64,000 nucleotides of DNA, from positions 22,799,676 to 22,863,675 of the forward strand of contig NC_136016.1 in the NCBI RefSeq assembly GCF_048128805.1, written 5' to 3'. A program made the translations under genes and the position numbers. The notes beneath the pieces are model-generated. The model did no database searches. It saw only the letters and a program-made list of their open reading frames with translations, and had not been told where the DNA came from. Positions 11,295 through 52,775 of the stretch are shown one piece after another. The stretch's first letter is position 1. The number at the start of each line of letters is the position of its first letter. This stretch comes from Centroberyx gerrardi (taxonomy: Eukaryota; Chordata; Actinopteri; Beryciformes; Berycidae).

Positions 11295-14200
11295 TCAGTC
11301 CAGCTCGATGGGGCTGCTGTCCTCCTGGGCCTCCTCGCCCGCCTCCTCGTCTTCGCCCGACCCCATCAGGCTGTTCAGCAGGTTACCTAGGGGACGCAAC
11401 GCCGTGACATCATCAGTCTGCACCCGCTCGCTTGAAAATCAATCAGTGAGCAAAAAAAAACAGTGCAAGAAAACCACTTTAAAGATGTGTAAACTGGTTT
11501 ATAAGACTGCTCTGTACTGTTAGCCTCTACTCTTCCACTCTTGCTGATTTCTTTACAGTTTGGTGATTATGAAACACTTGAGAATTACTTGATAAAAAAG
11601 CCAAACTGAGTGTGTCATCTGCAAAGCTTGGGGGAACAAGTCACGTACTTTAATAAGAATAATAATTATTTATAGAGCAAAACAAGGTCACAAAGTACTT
11701 TGCACGAAAAGAGTTTCTTACAGAATATGTTTTTTATATATAAACTGCAATGTGATGTACAGTATGGACGAGTCTTATAAGCCCATGCAGACTGTATGAC
11801 ACTGAGGTAAAATCGACCTATAAATTATGAATGTATAATTTATTATCTCAGGTGAACAAAGTGTGCATGTGCATTTATCCTTCTGTTATGTTTTCCCTGG
11901 GTATTTTTCTGCAAAAATATATTGCAAGGAAATGTACAAATGATATATGGTTTATGTAATTGGAAAATGAATTATGAGTTCTTGCAATAAAAGTATAAAA
12001 AAAAAAAAAATGAAGAAAGTGTGGTTCCGCTCACCTAGCAGTCCGCCGTATGATGAGGACTGTTTGGGCGGCACTCCGAAGAAAAGCTGTCCTATTCTGT
12101 CGAGATACTGAGGAGGAGGAGGAGGGAGGAAAAGGAGAGAGGAAGAGGAAGAAGAAGAGGAAGAGGAGAAAGGAGAGGGGGGGAGGGAGGAGGAAGAGGA
12201 GGAGAGAGGAGGGAGGAGAGAAGAGGACAGAGGGAAGAGGAGGAGGAAGAGGAGAGAAGAGGAGGAGGAGGAAGAGGAGAGAAGAGGAGTAGGAGGAGAG
12301 AAGAGGACAGAGGAGGGAAGAGGAGGAGGAAGAGGAGAGAAGAGGACAGAGGAGGGAAGAGGAGGAGGAAGAGGAGAGAAGAGGAGAGGAGGAGGAAGAG
12401 GAGAGAAGAGGAGTAGGAGGAGGAAGAGGAGAGAAGAGGAGTAGGAGGAGAAGAGGAGAGAAGAGGACAGAGGAGGAAGAGGAGAGAAGAGGAGGAGTAG
12501 CAGGAGGAAGAGGAGAGGAGGGAGGAGAGAGGAGGAAGAGGGTTAAGACAATGACATTAGGAAATCAAACTGCAGCAGCAGATACTGATCAGAGTTATTG
12601 ATTAGGTGATGAATTTCCTCTCACCTCATTATACATGGGGTCCCTCTTCAGTGAAGGTTGATATTGCTCACACAGCACAGTGAAGACTGTTAATTTACCC
12701 CTGGGAGAGAAGAGAAGACGAGCTCATTATAATATGATAATGATCAGTATCCTCCCAGAAAACCTTCCACAGAGCTTCTCCAGTATTGATCAGAACCGGA
12801 CGGCCTGCTCAGGTTACAGCTGACAACTTTCACTTTTATTTTATCTTTAATATTTTTATTTTTGTGATGATCTAACTGTTCAAACCTGCTGTTTCTGATC
12901 GATGTCCTTTTCAAAAAGATTTACTACTGTCAAATTGCGTTAGGGAACTACAATGACCATAATTCATTGCACCTATGACACAGCTCATGGCATCGGTCAG
13001 TCGGCGCTCACTGAACAGAAACGCAGCCTCACCACATGTTGAGGAGGTGATGTCTTGGTGGCTTTATGTTGTATTCACTTTACAAAATTTGCGATAAATG
13101 GGTTCATAACTAATGCTGCAGTAGCAAGTGATGCTAGAATAATTCGCTTATTATGGGATGGAGTGCCGTGTCTGTGCGGATGTGAGGATGAACCGCAGGA
13201 GTCGCCCCAGTGAGGCGCTAGATGGAGACTGAACATGTGAGCATGTGTTTATTTACTTTTGCTCCATGCCACTCCAATAATGCAATATATTTAAAAAAAA
13301 AACAAACAGATGTTGTTGCTTAAGATTTGCTGTGTTTGAATAAAAGTTTGTTTTTTTACGATGTGCAATTTATAAGCCAGAAACTGCACTCAGCACCAGA
13401 ATGTGTTTAGAAGTTCACCACTCTGATAAAAATAATTGCAGCCTCTTACGATTTGGAAACTGAAGTAGTTCATATTGCGATTTTTGATGTTTTTTGATTA
13501 ATTAAAGTCAGAGGTCAGGGTCTGGAGCTGGAGCTGGTAGGGCTTCAGTGTGTGGCTCAGGGACACTTCAGCAGAGCGGCTGCTTGTCTCCCTGCTCCCT
13601 GCTGAACTGCCTGAGCTGTGAGTGTTAAATGAAGCGTCTCACCCGTCCACCGCCAGCAGCAGAAACCAGATGAAGTTGAGGAGCGGCTGGACGAAGGGAG
13701 GGCCTTTCTCTATGGACGGGTGTTTCTCTGTGTACGTGCTGAACACCACGGAAGCACTGTTTTTGTTCTTTAGGCAGAGGAACCTGCGGGGGGGGGGGTC
13801 AGAGGAGGAAAACAGAGAGAAGAGACAGAGGAGAGAGGGAAACGGCAGAAGACGGGACAGAAGGGGAAACAAATGTGAAAAGAGACGGAGGGTGAGGAGA
13901 GAGATCAAAGACACTTTGAAGAAACTGCTGACAGACAGAAAGCGGATATAACTGCAGGCCGACATGCAGAGAGAAGATACATCAATACTTTCTCCACTGC
14001 AGACACACATTCTGAATACCTGACTTTAACTAACGGCCGATACGGAGCACGGATTCAATTTGACTACAGTCACTGAACAATACAGACTGCTGCTGCGTTC
14101 CGGGCAAAGTCGGAAATCGGAAATTCCCAGTTGGTCGGTCCTAATTCCAACCTCGGTGTGTTCCAGTTAAGCTCAGAAAAACCAGGGAAGAAACATGGAC

Positions 14201-17200
14201 ACCCACGAGAATTACTTTCCCCAAAGCAAAACACTGTTCCCCATGCAACAGCTAATGTTACATCAATGAGATTTAGCAACGTTAGCCTGCTAGTTAGCAC
14301 AAAATGTAAGTGCAATTTACATGTTACCACACTGGTGTTTTGATAGATATAAAGGTTATGAAATGCTGAAAATCAAACTTAATTGTATCTTGAATTTTGA
14401 AGTAATTCTGAGTTTTGTAGTGTTAAACATGTAAATTTGAAATGTATTGTCCTTACTTATCTATTTTATCTTTCTTTTTTAATGTCATTTTATGAGTTGA
14501 TCATTGTGAAATGTTAGAAAAATGAAATGAAATGAATGAATGAATTGCTGTTGTTTATCCTTACTTAACTATTTTTATCTTTCTTTTTTAATGTCAGTTT
14601 TATAGCACATTGAATTTGCCTTGTGTATAAAATGTGCTATATAAATAAAGTTTTCCTTGCCTAGTGTTTACAGTGTGAGCCGCCATGTTGAAATGACGTC
14701 AGATAATTGCATTTGCCTTTTTCCAACAAGGAAGTCACAATTTCCAACTTTCGGACATGTCTGGAACGCAACATCAGACCGTTTAGAAACACCGTACAAA
14801 AACTAAGACTTAGTATAGTTGGTATCACAGTTTAGTCTGATTTTTAGCCTGATATGAGACGCTGATCTGGGTACATCCTGAATATAGGGGTGACAGCTGA
14901 CTTACTGTAGGACGGCCTGCGCCACAAACATGTCGACCTCGCTGCGGAAGCCCCGCGACGCCGAATACTCCACCAGCATCTGAGCGCAGCCCTCCCCGTC
15001 CGACGAGTGCAGGAAGTGGTAACGAGACTCGCTGTAGTTTTGCTCTGGACACACAGGAAGTCAAACATGTTAGCTGGTAAGACGGGAAAAGGAACATTCA
15101 GTCTGAGGAACATTCACTCTGAGGAACATTCAGTCTGAGGAACATTCAGTCTGAGGAACATTCACTCTGAGGAACATTCAGTCTGAGGAACATTCAGTCT
15201 GAGGAACATTCACTCTGAGGAACATTCAGTCTGAGGAACATTCAGTCTGAAGAACATTCACTCTGAGGAACATTCACTCTGAGGAACATCACTCTGAGGA
15301 ACATTCACTCTGAGGAACATTCACTCTGAGGAACATTCACTCTGAGGAACATCACTCTGAGGAACATCACTCTGAGGAACATTCAGTCTGAGGAACATTC
15401 AGTCTGAGGAACATTCAGTCTGAGGAACATTCACTCTGAGGAACATTCACTCTGAGGAACATTCAGTCTGGACAGGCAGCCTGAACAGGACGGACAATAT
15501 GTGACCATTCAAGCCGAGGTTTGATTTGTTAGGTTTGATCTGCAATGTGGAAAAAGTTTTATAGTCATGATTCGGATCTGCAAAAACACAGAATCCAAGG
15601 CGTGAACCAAGGAACAACAAGGTATTTTAAAGACATGTTTTTAAGTGGGTAATGTGAAAGCACTCGAATGAGTTACTTTTAATAAAGACTAACTTAGTAA
15701 CGTAACTAGTTACTATTTAGGGAAAGTAACGAAGTAAAGTAACTAGTTAGTTTTAAAAGTAACTTTCCCCAACACAGCACATAACGCAGGGAGGGATCAT
15801 TCAAAAGTGTAAACCAATGGGAGATCACTTAGGAAGAGAAAGGTTTTATTTACACCTCCTGGTACACAATGAAGTTGGCGCTAAAAATTTAACGTTTTCC
15901 AGGAAGTAAAGGTCATGAGATTTTGATATAAAAAAATACAAGAAAATACGATTTTTGTGGGGGATTTCTTCGCATATATTGTCAAATATATAGGTGTATG
16001 GTATGATAGTTAGAAGGAGCTGAAAAAGGCAAAACAAATCATTCCCTGCCTGCAAGCCATATTTCCAATTCAGGACAGCAAATATTTTAACTTGTACTGG
16101 ACTGACTCTTCATACTCTGGCTCAGCTGATGACAGAAGAGGCTACCTGACATGACTGAACACCTCCTGACTCTCTGAAGCCCAGGTTACCTTTCCACAGG
16201 GTGACGGCCAGCAGCTGGTGCAGTTTGGGGTGGCCCAGCTTGCCCGAGCCTCCTGTGGACCATTTGAGCGCTCTGGACACAAACGCTACTCTCTCCGGGG
16301 AGTTGGGGTCCATCAGGCTGAACAGCTTGGCCAGGTGTTCTGGGTAACACGCACACACACACACACAGTGAGACAGCAGTTTATATCCCTTCTTATACTG
16401 TCCTCATAAAGCAGGAAAACATCATATAATGAGCGTGTTTAGATGCACACTACTAAACCGATCACAGTCTGACTAATTCCCTGATTATTCCAGTGTTCAT
16501 GTAAACAGCACAGTGCGATTTCCTTAAAAGGATAAAGGCAGGTTATCGCATATTCGGTGCAAGTTCACCCGTACTCTGATTTTTCGGTGTGGATTCATTT
16601 CAGTCATCCAGGTAGTAAGATATCCAAGACAATAGAAACAAAATCCACTGGACTTAAAATGAAGAGTTGAAGACGTTTTGCCACTCATCTGATCAGTCTG
16701 ATTTCTTTTGTTTTTTTCCATCTGTGCATGAGTGCGAACGTAACCGGATGGAGAACAACATCCCCGGAAGCGGGACACATGTAACAGCACGGTGAAGACG
16801 GACAGCGTTTGTTAAAACTGTTTTTGTAAACCTGACCAGATGAAAATAAGCTCCGTGCGGCGCCATGTTCAAGATCCAAAACAACCAGAAGGAAATTTGA
16901 GGTTTGCGTCACTTCCTTAAGGAGAGAAATCCAACTATGACTGAATTCCTCAATTTCCCCAAGGGGATCAATAAAGTGCTATCTTATCTTATCTTATCTT
17001 ATCATGTAAACTGGGGTTTTCCCCTGTTATCGCATTACTAGAGTGCATGGAAATTATTGCCATAAACTGATTATTCCCAGTTACCGGGTTATTACTGTGC
17101 ATGGAAACAGGCTCAGTACGACAGCAGGGTGTGAAATGTCCTTGTTCTGCTGTCCTCATAAAGCAGGAAAACATCATGTGTGATGGAGGTTTCTCAGACT

Positions 17201-18290
17201 GTCATGACAGTTTATTGTTTTCGTGCTTAAAGGCAAACCGTACCTTATAAATATGATTTCAGAACTTTTCCCAACTTGTTACGGTCAAAATTCAGTAAAC
17301 ATGTGATTCACCAAGCAAGCGCTTATTTCAGTAAAATGCAGACTTTTATTACCCGTTCTCCCCCCATGCTACCCCACAGTGGCAGTGTAAATCAATTTTA
17401 AAAGTTGACATTTTATAAATAAGTGCTGCTTTGTGGATCGTATGATTTCTCAATCTACCATTGGACCCTAATAGCTTGTAAAAAGGTCTTAAATCATGCC
17501 CTACAGGGTCTGCATGTTAAGCAATAAGCAAGGTAACATTAAACTAGCAGATTTCACAATGATGTGAGATAAAGAAGAGAATGTGACAGAGAGAAATAAC
17601 AGCACAAATCAGGGCTAAATATAACCTGGAAAAGCAGTTTGAACATCTCGTCACAAAGCAGGCGGCTGTGTAGAAGAAAGAGCAGCGTCTGACGGCTGAA
17701 AGCAGAAACTCACCTAATATGTCATCCTCAACTTTTGTCTCAGATTTCTCCAAAGATTCTAGTACTAGCATGGACAGATCTGCTGCGCTGTTTTGCTGTG
17801 GAGGAAAAACAACCAAACGACTGAAGTAACTGAAATTTTTTTTTTTTCAAAAGCAAATGTAAAATCCAGACAGTCACAAAAGGTATTTTGACCAACACAT
17901 TAGGGCGGGGCGATATGGTTGAAATCAATATCACGATAATCATAAGGATTTTTTTTGAATATCAATCTATATATCTCGCTACGGCTCACGTATGCAAAAT
18001 CACATGTTAAATAATCAAAGTAATGTTCATCCTATTGCACCGAATGGTAATGTTAGGTGTGATGTCAAACAAAACTGAAATGTTCAAATAATATTTTCTA
18101 CCACACCTCATTTTGTCAGAGTTTTTAAATAAAATGTGCTTGTTATCATCAGTTCAGACAGAAGAATTGTGTGTCATGATATCCCAAAATCACCATATCA
18201 TCACCGTATGATTCCACTGAAAGACAATAAATGATAATATTGAATTATTGCCCAGCCCTACAACACCTTAGAGGCTGGGCAACTAGGCCT

Positions 18291-18327
<37 letters not shown>

Positions 18328-19481
18328 GTAGGCAGGATGATACTGAACTGTGTGCAGTCAGGCCTGGAATGCAGAATTATTGATCTGCAACCTCATCTGA
18401 GATAGCAGAATACTGGTCAATGACATACTGAGCTTTGAAACTACAAACAAGGTCTAGAAACAAGTTGTTTTTTCTACAGTTGTTGTTTGTCACCCAGCAA
18501 TCTGACACTCAGACAGACTCCAAAGGGAAGTTGACCAGGCAGTCTGACATGTACCTGATTATAGCTGAAGAAGAGTAGTGCGCCATTGTACATCAGCTCC
18601 CTGGCCTCTGCATGTTTGGCCTGTGACATATACCTGTTGGGGGGGAAAGGTGTGTCAGACTCAGAGAGGGGATGCTGCCATCAGGACAGACAGCAGCCTG
18701 CTCACTCTGGATCCTCCCAGACAACAACAGTGCTAGAGAAGGAGTCTGTGTAATGGGTTAACGGTCATATCAGCTAACCACATTTATCAAACAAGACACA
18801 CAATAAAGATACTGAGCAGTAATATGTTTATCTAGCTAACAGCTCCAGACTGCGGCGGTGCTAGTGACAGTCATACAGGCAGTTCTGGTTGCTGTGTGTG
18901 GCTACCTTAGCAGGCTAACAGCTAACTTAGCTGGATAGCAACAACACACATTATGTTCAGGAAATGACAGCGGTTTAGCAGAACAGTCAGAAGCTAGCTA
19001 GTTCACCGGTGAAATGTCTTGTCTAATGGCCTAGAAACACCGGCTGTCTACACCTTGCACTGGCCGTCTAACTTGGCTATCGTGTGTTGCTAAACGACGT
19101 AGCTAGTTAGCTAGCTATAGTTAGCGGTCCCATTTTGTGACTTTAAAGGATTGACATGTACAATTATCCAAACAAACAGACGAACCGACACGAGTGGGCG
19201 GGTCGGTGGTGCGATTCTACCAATCATAAACGAGTATCTTTAGCAGCAAGCTTGTCAGGCAGAATGATCTGGAACAGGCAGGCCTCAAAGCCAAACTGAC
19301 TATTCCGACTGGACCAACGGAAAGGAAACAAGTCTTACCTAAAAAATAAAGTCCTATACATTTGATGTGCTTCATAGTAATCTCCCTTTTCTACGCTGGC
19401 TCGCAGTTTGCCTTCAACCCGCTGCACTCCGCCGCGGTTCCTCGCACTGGAGCACCTTAGGGACTCCTGCTCCGACATCAT
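11295..19481 (-). CDS. get4: GET4 (TRC35), guided-entry-of-tail-anchored-proteins factor 4
   Basis: Nine exons, 5' to 3': 19481-19339, 18633-18555, 17795-17714, 16339-16190, 15044-14906, 13783-13643, 12700-12625, 12107-12035, 11386-11295. All joins keep phase; the total is 975 nt or 324 aa, close to the ~327 aa of human GET4. Recognisable stretches are [34 protein letters not shown] and the acidic tail ending DSSPIELD. The family is an all-alpha-helical TPR-like solenoid that, with UBL4A and BAG6, passes tail-anchored proteins to GET3/TRC40 for ER insertion and supports cytosolic quality control. The start is one of two adjacent ATGs (19481 or 19478); nothing in frame upstream looks conserved. 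The gene is intact. Downstream neighbour on the same strand order is SUN1, as in human 7p22.3. Confidence 0.95.
12110..12540. repeat. Polypurine (GGA/GAA)n tract abutting a GET4 acceptor
   Basis: About 430 bases almost purely A and G on this strand, made of gaggaggaag/gagaagagga units. It begins two bases beyond the cag acceptor of the GET4 exon ending at 12107, so in the GET4 transcript it is a greatly enlarged pyrimidine tract. Confidence 0.95.
14094..14773. mobile_element. MITE in a GET4 intron, TGCGTTCC ends
   Basis: Left end tgctgcgttccgggcaaagtc and the reverse complement of the right end (gatgttgcgttccagacatg) are imperfect inverted repeats. The interior is AT-rich and non-coding. Family not named. 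Confidence 0.6.
15090..15466. repeat. 16-bp minisatellite in a GET4 intron
   Basis: About 23 units of gaggaacattcagtct or gaggaacattcactct, with a few 15-bp units (gaggaacatcactct). The two unit types alternate in blocks, which suggests block duplication. It starts 46 bases from the exon ending at 15044, on its intron side. Confidence 0.95.
16398..17177. repeat. Insert flanked by an exact 28-bp direct repeat, containing a LINE-type 3' tail
   Basis: The 28 bases at 16398-16425 (starting ctgtcctcataaagcagg) recur exactly at 17150-17177. Inside are related pieces of a ttatcgcat...catggaaa element and, at about 16930-17002, sequence ending ggggatcaataaagtgct followed by (CTTAT)n. That ending is the usual 3' tail of several fish LINE/SINE families. 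I read it as a composite of insertions. Confidence 0.55.
17901..18260. mobile_element. hAT-type MITE with 8-bp target duplication
   Basis: Ends tagggcggggcgatatgg and ttattgcccagccctа-type terminus (tagggc... inverted). Flanks are caacacat (17893-17900) and caacacct (18261-18268), 7 of 8 identical, the length hAT transposases leave. Degenerate relatives are at 42797-42990 and about 49950-50232. Confidence 0.8.
18294..18327. repeat. (AATC)n microsatellite
   Basis: Eight or more perfect tetranucleotide units, in a GET4 intron just outside the hAT-type MITE. Confidence 0.9.
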
Positions 19482-21300
19482 TGTTGCTCAGCAGCAGCTC
19501 TGTCCAGCCGAGTGTTGACAGAGAGAAGCCGAAGCGCTTTAAAATGACCCTCTTCGCTCGCCGTAGACCCACATGCATAAATGACTGCTATGGAAACAGA
19601 TATTATTGACAGCGACTTGTGATCACTGGTGATGACCATTTTACTTACTAGTAGCAGTATTAGTATAGTATTATCCAAAGGTAAAGAAGAGAAGGATGAT
19701 ATATAATATAGCAAAGCTCCCTCTAGGAAGATTAAATTGTATTATACTATAAATATTTACACTATAGTAATATACGGAAGAGGATTAGAGCCACATTGAA
19801 ATCTGTAGTTGAGGTCTGTGATTAAAATAATATTTCAGAGATTAAAGTCATACTTCTGAGATTAAATTATTCTGAAAGTAATGTCATTTCTGCGATTAAA
19901 TTAATTATTAATTAAATCAGATTTCTGAGTTTAAAGTCAGAAGTCTGACTTTAAATGTATCATTAATCTCAGAAATCAGATTTTTCACACTTGGCCCCAA
20001 TCCTACCGAAGCGTAATGCATTCACTTGAGAAAAAAAATTGCCCTGTTTTTCTGAATTAACGAGATAATTATCTCGGAATTCTGAGAAAAGTTTTCATGG
20101 AAAAAAAATAATTTTGCTCTGTTTTTCTGAATTAACGAGATAATTATCTCAGAATTCTGAGAAAAGCTTTCATGGAAAAAAATAATTCTGCTCTGTTTTT
20201 CTGAGATAATTATCTTTTTTCTCAAGTGAATGCATTACGCTTCCGTACAATCCTCTTCCATAGTAACATTACTATTGAGAACCACAGGCACAGAATACGA
20301 TAGTGATTTTGCGTTGGGTGGTCACTCTTTCAGTGTTCAATTATCTCAGAAGTTTGGGATTTTTTGTCTTGATGTTGACTGAATTTGTTTCATGATTCAC
20401 TGAGAAATCCATTCTGCTGTTAGCAAAACTACAAATCTGTTCTATTTCAGTGTTGTCCACTCACATTAATTTACATAGGGAGAGCTGTTTTACAAAGCAA
20501 TGCAGTAGACCCCTAGAAAACAAATAGTGATACTGAAAAAAAAAAAAGTGTCTCCAGTGCAAAAATTTGGTTTGTAGAAACGGTGGTGGAAAGATATGAG
20601 AATGCCCTACTCCAGTATAAGTACTGTTACTTTGGTGATATTTTACTGAAGTAGAAGTAAAAGTACTGGTGTAAAAATCTACTTGAGTAAAAGTAAAAAG
20701 TGTCTGATTTAAAATGTCCTCAGAGTAAAAGTTCCTGAGTTCCTCTTTAGAACAGAGAACGTTGTTAGCTGTGATCTTTTCCATGTGATTCTAAAAGGAG
20801 AGAGGTCAGAGTTCAAACTAGATTCTTTTCACTGGAAACATTAGAAAAGACAAAATAAAGTGCAGAAACAAAGTAAAGTCAGATTCCTCTTCTCACTGTG
20901 AATGGATCCACAGTTTGTCAGTTTATGTTGATCCAGTTTCTGCTGCTGATGGAGAGACACAATCTGTTCTGTGATGGATGGATTTAAAATGGACTGAAGG
21001 ACAAAACTGCAGGAAAAACTTACTTAAAGTAAAACTTACTGCCTTTAAAAAAATACTCTAAAAAGTACAAGTACATTACAGTAACAGGAGTAAATGTAAT
21101 TAGTTACTTCCATCCTTGTGAACTTATCTTGGATGTTAGAGGAAAGGAGGACTGTATTGGCAAGTTATTGTGGAAACCTCAATCAAAATAGAAAAGAATA
21201 AATAAAAAAAAATTAAAAAAATAAACCCGGAAAATGTTATAAAAATTCACCTCCCATCCTAAAGCCTTTCTCTCCACTTTCAGTAAATCAAAGACCAAAA
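19482..21300. other. GET4 upstream / SUN1 downstream intergenic stretch
   Basis: The GET4 promoter and 5' UTR should lie just above 19481, where GC content rises, but I see no TATA box or defined start site. The rest is AT-rich repeat, including the element at 19775-20262 and, at about 20640-21110, low-complexity agtaaaagtac-type sequence. No exon is supported. Confidence 0.5.
19775..20262. mobile_element. Inverted-repeat element between GET4 and SUN1
   Basis: Outer ends tacggaagaggattagagcc and gtacaatcctcttccatag are inverted. An inner pair, cgaagcgtaatgcattcact and agtgaatgcattacgcttc, brackets three imperfect copies of ctgaattaacgagataatta. No coding capacity. Confidence 0.6.
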
Positions 21301-21320
21301 AAAAACTAAAATTTCACATC

Positions 21321-21326
21321 TTTATT
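21321..21326 (-). terminator. SUN1 polyadenylation signal
   Basis: TTTATT on this strand (AATAAA on the SUN1 strand) lies about 370 bases past the SUN1 stop, which fits a short 3' UTR. Other AT-rich candidates are nearby at about 21375. Confidence 0.5.
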
Positions 21327-21695
21327 ATAACATTTTACAAATCGAAAATCACATACAAAACACAAATATACACATATAAATAAATTTTAAAAAAATGACA
21401 TAAAATATGACAAGGTCAAAGCTCCAGTGTTCGAACAGAGTCTGGCGATGAGAGTTTTGATCGGTGAAAACAAACTGGAAGCGCTTCAACTCTCCAGTCA
21501 CAAAATAAAAACAGTCGGCGGTAGCAGAGACGAGTCTGTGAGAACATCGACCGTCAGACGGAGCAGCAGCGAACAGAAACATCGACGTACGACCGCTTTC
21601 TCTGCTTCATTTCCCCTTCTCCCCTCCCCACAGTTTGCAGAGCAGAACCCTCTGTCGTCCCTCGGCCTCCTCGGCGGTGTTCGGCGGCCGCCTCC

Positions 21696-50588
<28,893 letters not shown>

Positions 50589-51959
50589 GGTCTGGACTCA
50601 GGCTCTCAGTCACCTGACTGCAACAGCCACACCAGGACACTTTACTATCTGCTGCTGCTGCTTCTCCACTCATTTACCCCCCATTAAACATAATAATAAT
50701 AAACATCCACATCCACTCACATGTGTATTACTGTACTTGTGAGGACCTTCATCAGCTGGATTCACTCCAACTTTAACTCTCACCATAACCCAGTTCTAAT
50801 TTTAACCCTAAAACTGGTCGCTGCCAAAATGTTCTTACTTTGGAGGAATTTTTTTTTATATCCTTGTGGGGACATTCGGTCCTCAGAAGTATAGAAATAC
50901 AAGATACACACATACACACATACACACACCCACCATTGTTCAGCTCTGTCTGTTTCAAGCCGGTCAGTCCCTTCCCATACCAGACAGACTATTCATAACC
51001 AAAAGCATAACCCCTTGTTTTTCCTTCTTTCTCTTCCTATTATTCCCCTATGGATTTAATAGAAAAGAAAAACAACATCATATGCCTCTTCTTCTTCTTC
51101 TCTGCAAAAGACAAAAGATCTCTGTACCTTCATGCAGCCTGTGAGAGCAGGACCATGCTGTGCAAAGTCTAACTGAGGAGGAAATGCTACTGGCATATAA
51201 ATAAATAAATACACACCGAGACAGTCAACTAGGGAGCCAAGCCACACCCAGACACAAACACACACACACATTAGAGAGAAAGCCAGGTGTGGAGCTCAAT
51301 AGAGTTCTGTACTTGTAATTAACCCCAAGAAGTGAGTACCAGTGATAATCATAAACAATAGCAGGGCTAATTAGTTTCATTAACAATTAATCTATCAATT
51401 ATATATAATATTATATTTTTTCTATTAAATTGATTAATTATTTAGTCTATAAAATGTTAAAAATAATGACAAATGCCCATCACAAGTTACCAGAACCCAA
51501 AGTTATTATTCAAATGTCTTCCATAGTCTGACCAAAACAGCAGCCAAAAACCCCAAAGTATTGATTTTATAATGATATGAAACACAGAAAATCAGCAAAT
51601 CTTAGTGTTTGTTAAGCTGTAACCATAATGCTGTTTTGTGAAAACCTTCTACCTCCAAATTTTTGCTATTTTCCCATTTTAACTTCAGCTGAAGGATTAC
51701 CTGCAGCTCCTCTACGGGCTGAGAAAACACTACCAGCTGTGGTCGGATGAAACCTGCTCAAAATCTGTTAAATAAACTCAAAATCACAAGGTGGTCAAGC
51801 TGAAAACAAGGCTGCTTCTCTCAGTTCCTGAACAGTTTACATTCATGGAGATACAGCAACAAACCTCTGGCTGGTTTGGTATTTTTTATATCATTCTAAC
51901 CTTGAAACTAACTCTGGTCCACCAGCTGCACCTGCAATCACTTCACACCAGAAGCTCAG

Positions 51960-52210
51960 ATCTCCAGGTGAGACCGAGTCAACTTCGCTCGAGTCCCAAG
52001 TCACTCTGAAGTCATGAGGTACAAGTCTCAAGTCAAGTCCCAACTCTAACTGTAGATTACCAAGTCAAATCCAGGTCAAGTCCATGTCATTAATGTCAAG
52101 TCCAAAGTCTTAATGTAGAACACCAAGTCAGAACAAATCAAGAGTCCAGTATCAATTTAATCTTAAAGAGAACGAAATATCTAGGACTTTTCAATGCAAT
52201 GCAATGCATT
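51960..52210 (-). repeat. CAAGTCAAGTCC dispersed repeat, copy 1
   Basis: Runs of caagtcaagtcc and ccaagtca motifs, matched in the opposite orientation by 55010-55525, including the adjoining sequence ctaggacttttcaatgcaat. Confidence 0.65.
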
Positions 52211-52694
52211 TTAATAGCATAAAAACTTAGTAGGTAAGTAGGTAAGTGCATGAGTTTGATATAATCGGTGTAACCCAGTGTAATCAAATTAGTGTAATCA
52301 AAGTAACCCATGTGTCCAAAGTCCAAAAATGTGTGTGCTTGATTCAGTTTGAAAAAGTAGAAAGTTAAATTCATTAGAAAGCGTTTAAATGTTTTTAGAA
52401 TATTATTTTCATATTATTATAATATTATATTATTTTTTATTAGAGGGTTTTTGTGAGTAGCATGACTGTGCCTGTTGACAGTGTGGTTTGGTTTGCCTTG
52501 TCACTGCAGAGGGCCTGCCAACTCTGAGCCAATCAGCGTGGAGCCCAGGGGAGATGACGTGCCAAATAACCAATCACCTTCCGCAGTGGGCGGGGTCCCG
52601 CGAAAAATGAACTGTCAAGTTTGCTAACGTTAGCTGTAGCTTTCAAACTGTCGCCATTTAAATGTAATTTAAAACACAGGCGCACATAACTTAC

Positions 52695-52775
52695 CTGCAG
52701 TGTCGCTCTCAGGAGGCCGGTGAGTCTGTCAGTGAAGCCGCGAGCCGGCTGGCTGCTGCTAAGCAAGTATTACTG
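52695..52775 (-). other. sun1: Putative SUN1 first (non-coding) exon
   Basis: A strong donor, CTGCAG|gtaagt on the SUN1 strand, ends at 52695, preceded by GC-rich sequence. The SUN1 start-codon exon has an acceptor at 50618-50620 (gcag), so its 5' part (50589-50617) is untranslated and must join an upstream exon. The 5' boundary is a guess. Confidence 0.5.

Noticed and set aside
13541..13590. ggctcagggacacttcag motif, possible repeat
   Set aside because: Resembles a short piece common in fish SINE/LINE sequence, but too short to define an element.
14825..15113. Alternative longer exon in GET4 at this site
   Set aside because: The exon 14906-15044 has consensus splice sites and exact phase; the extension runs into the minisatellite.
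15090..15466. CRISPR-like array
   Set aside because: Head-to-tail 16-bp units with no unique spacers; eukaryotic intron.
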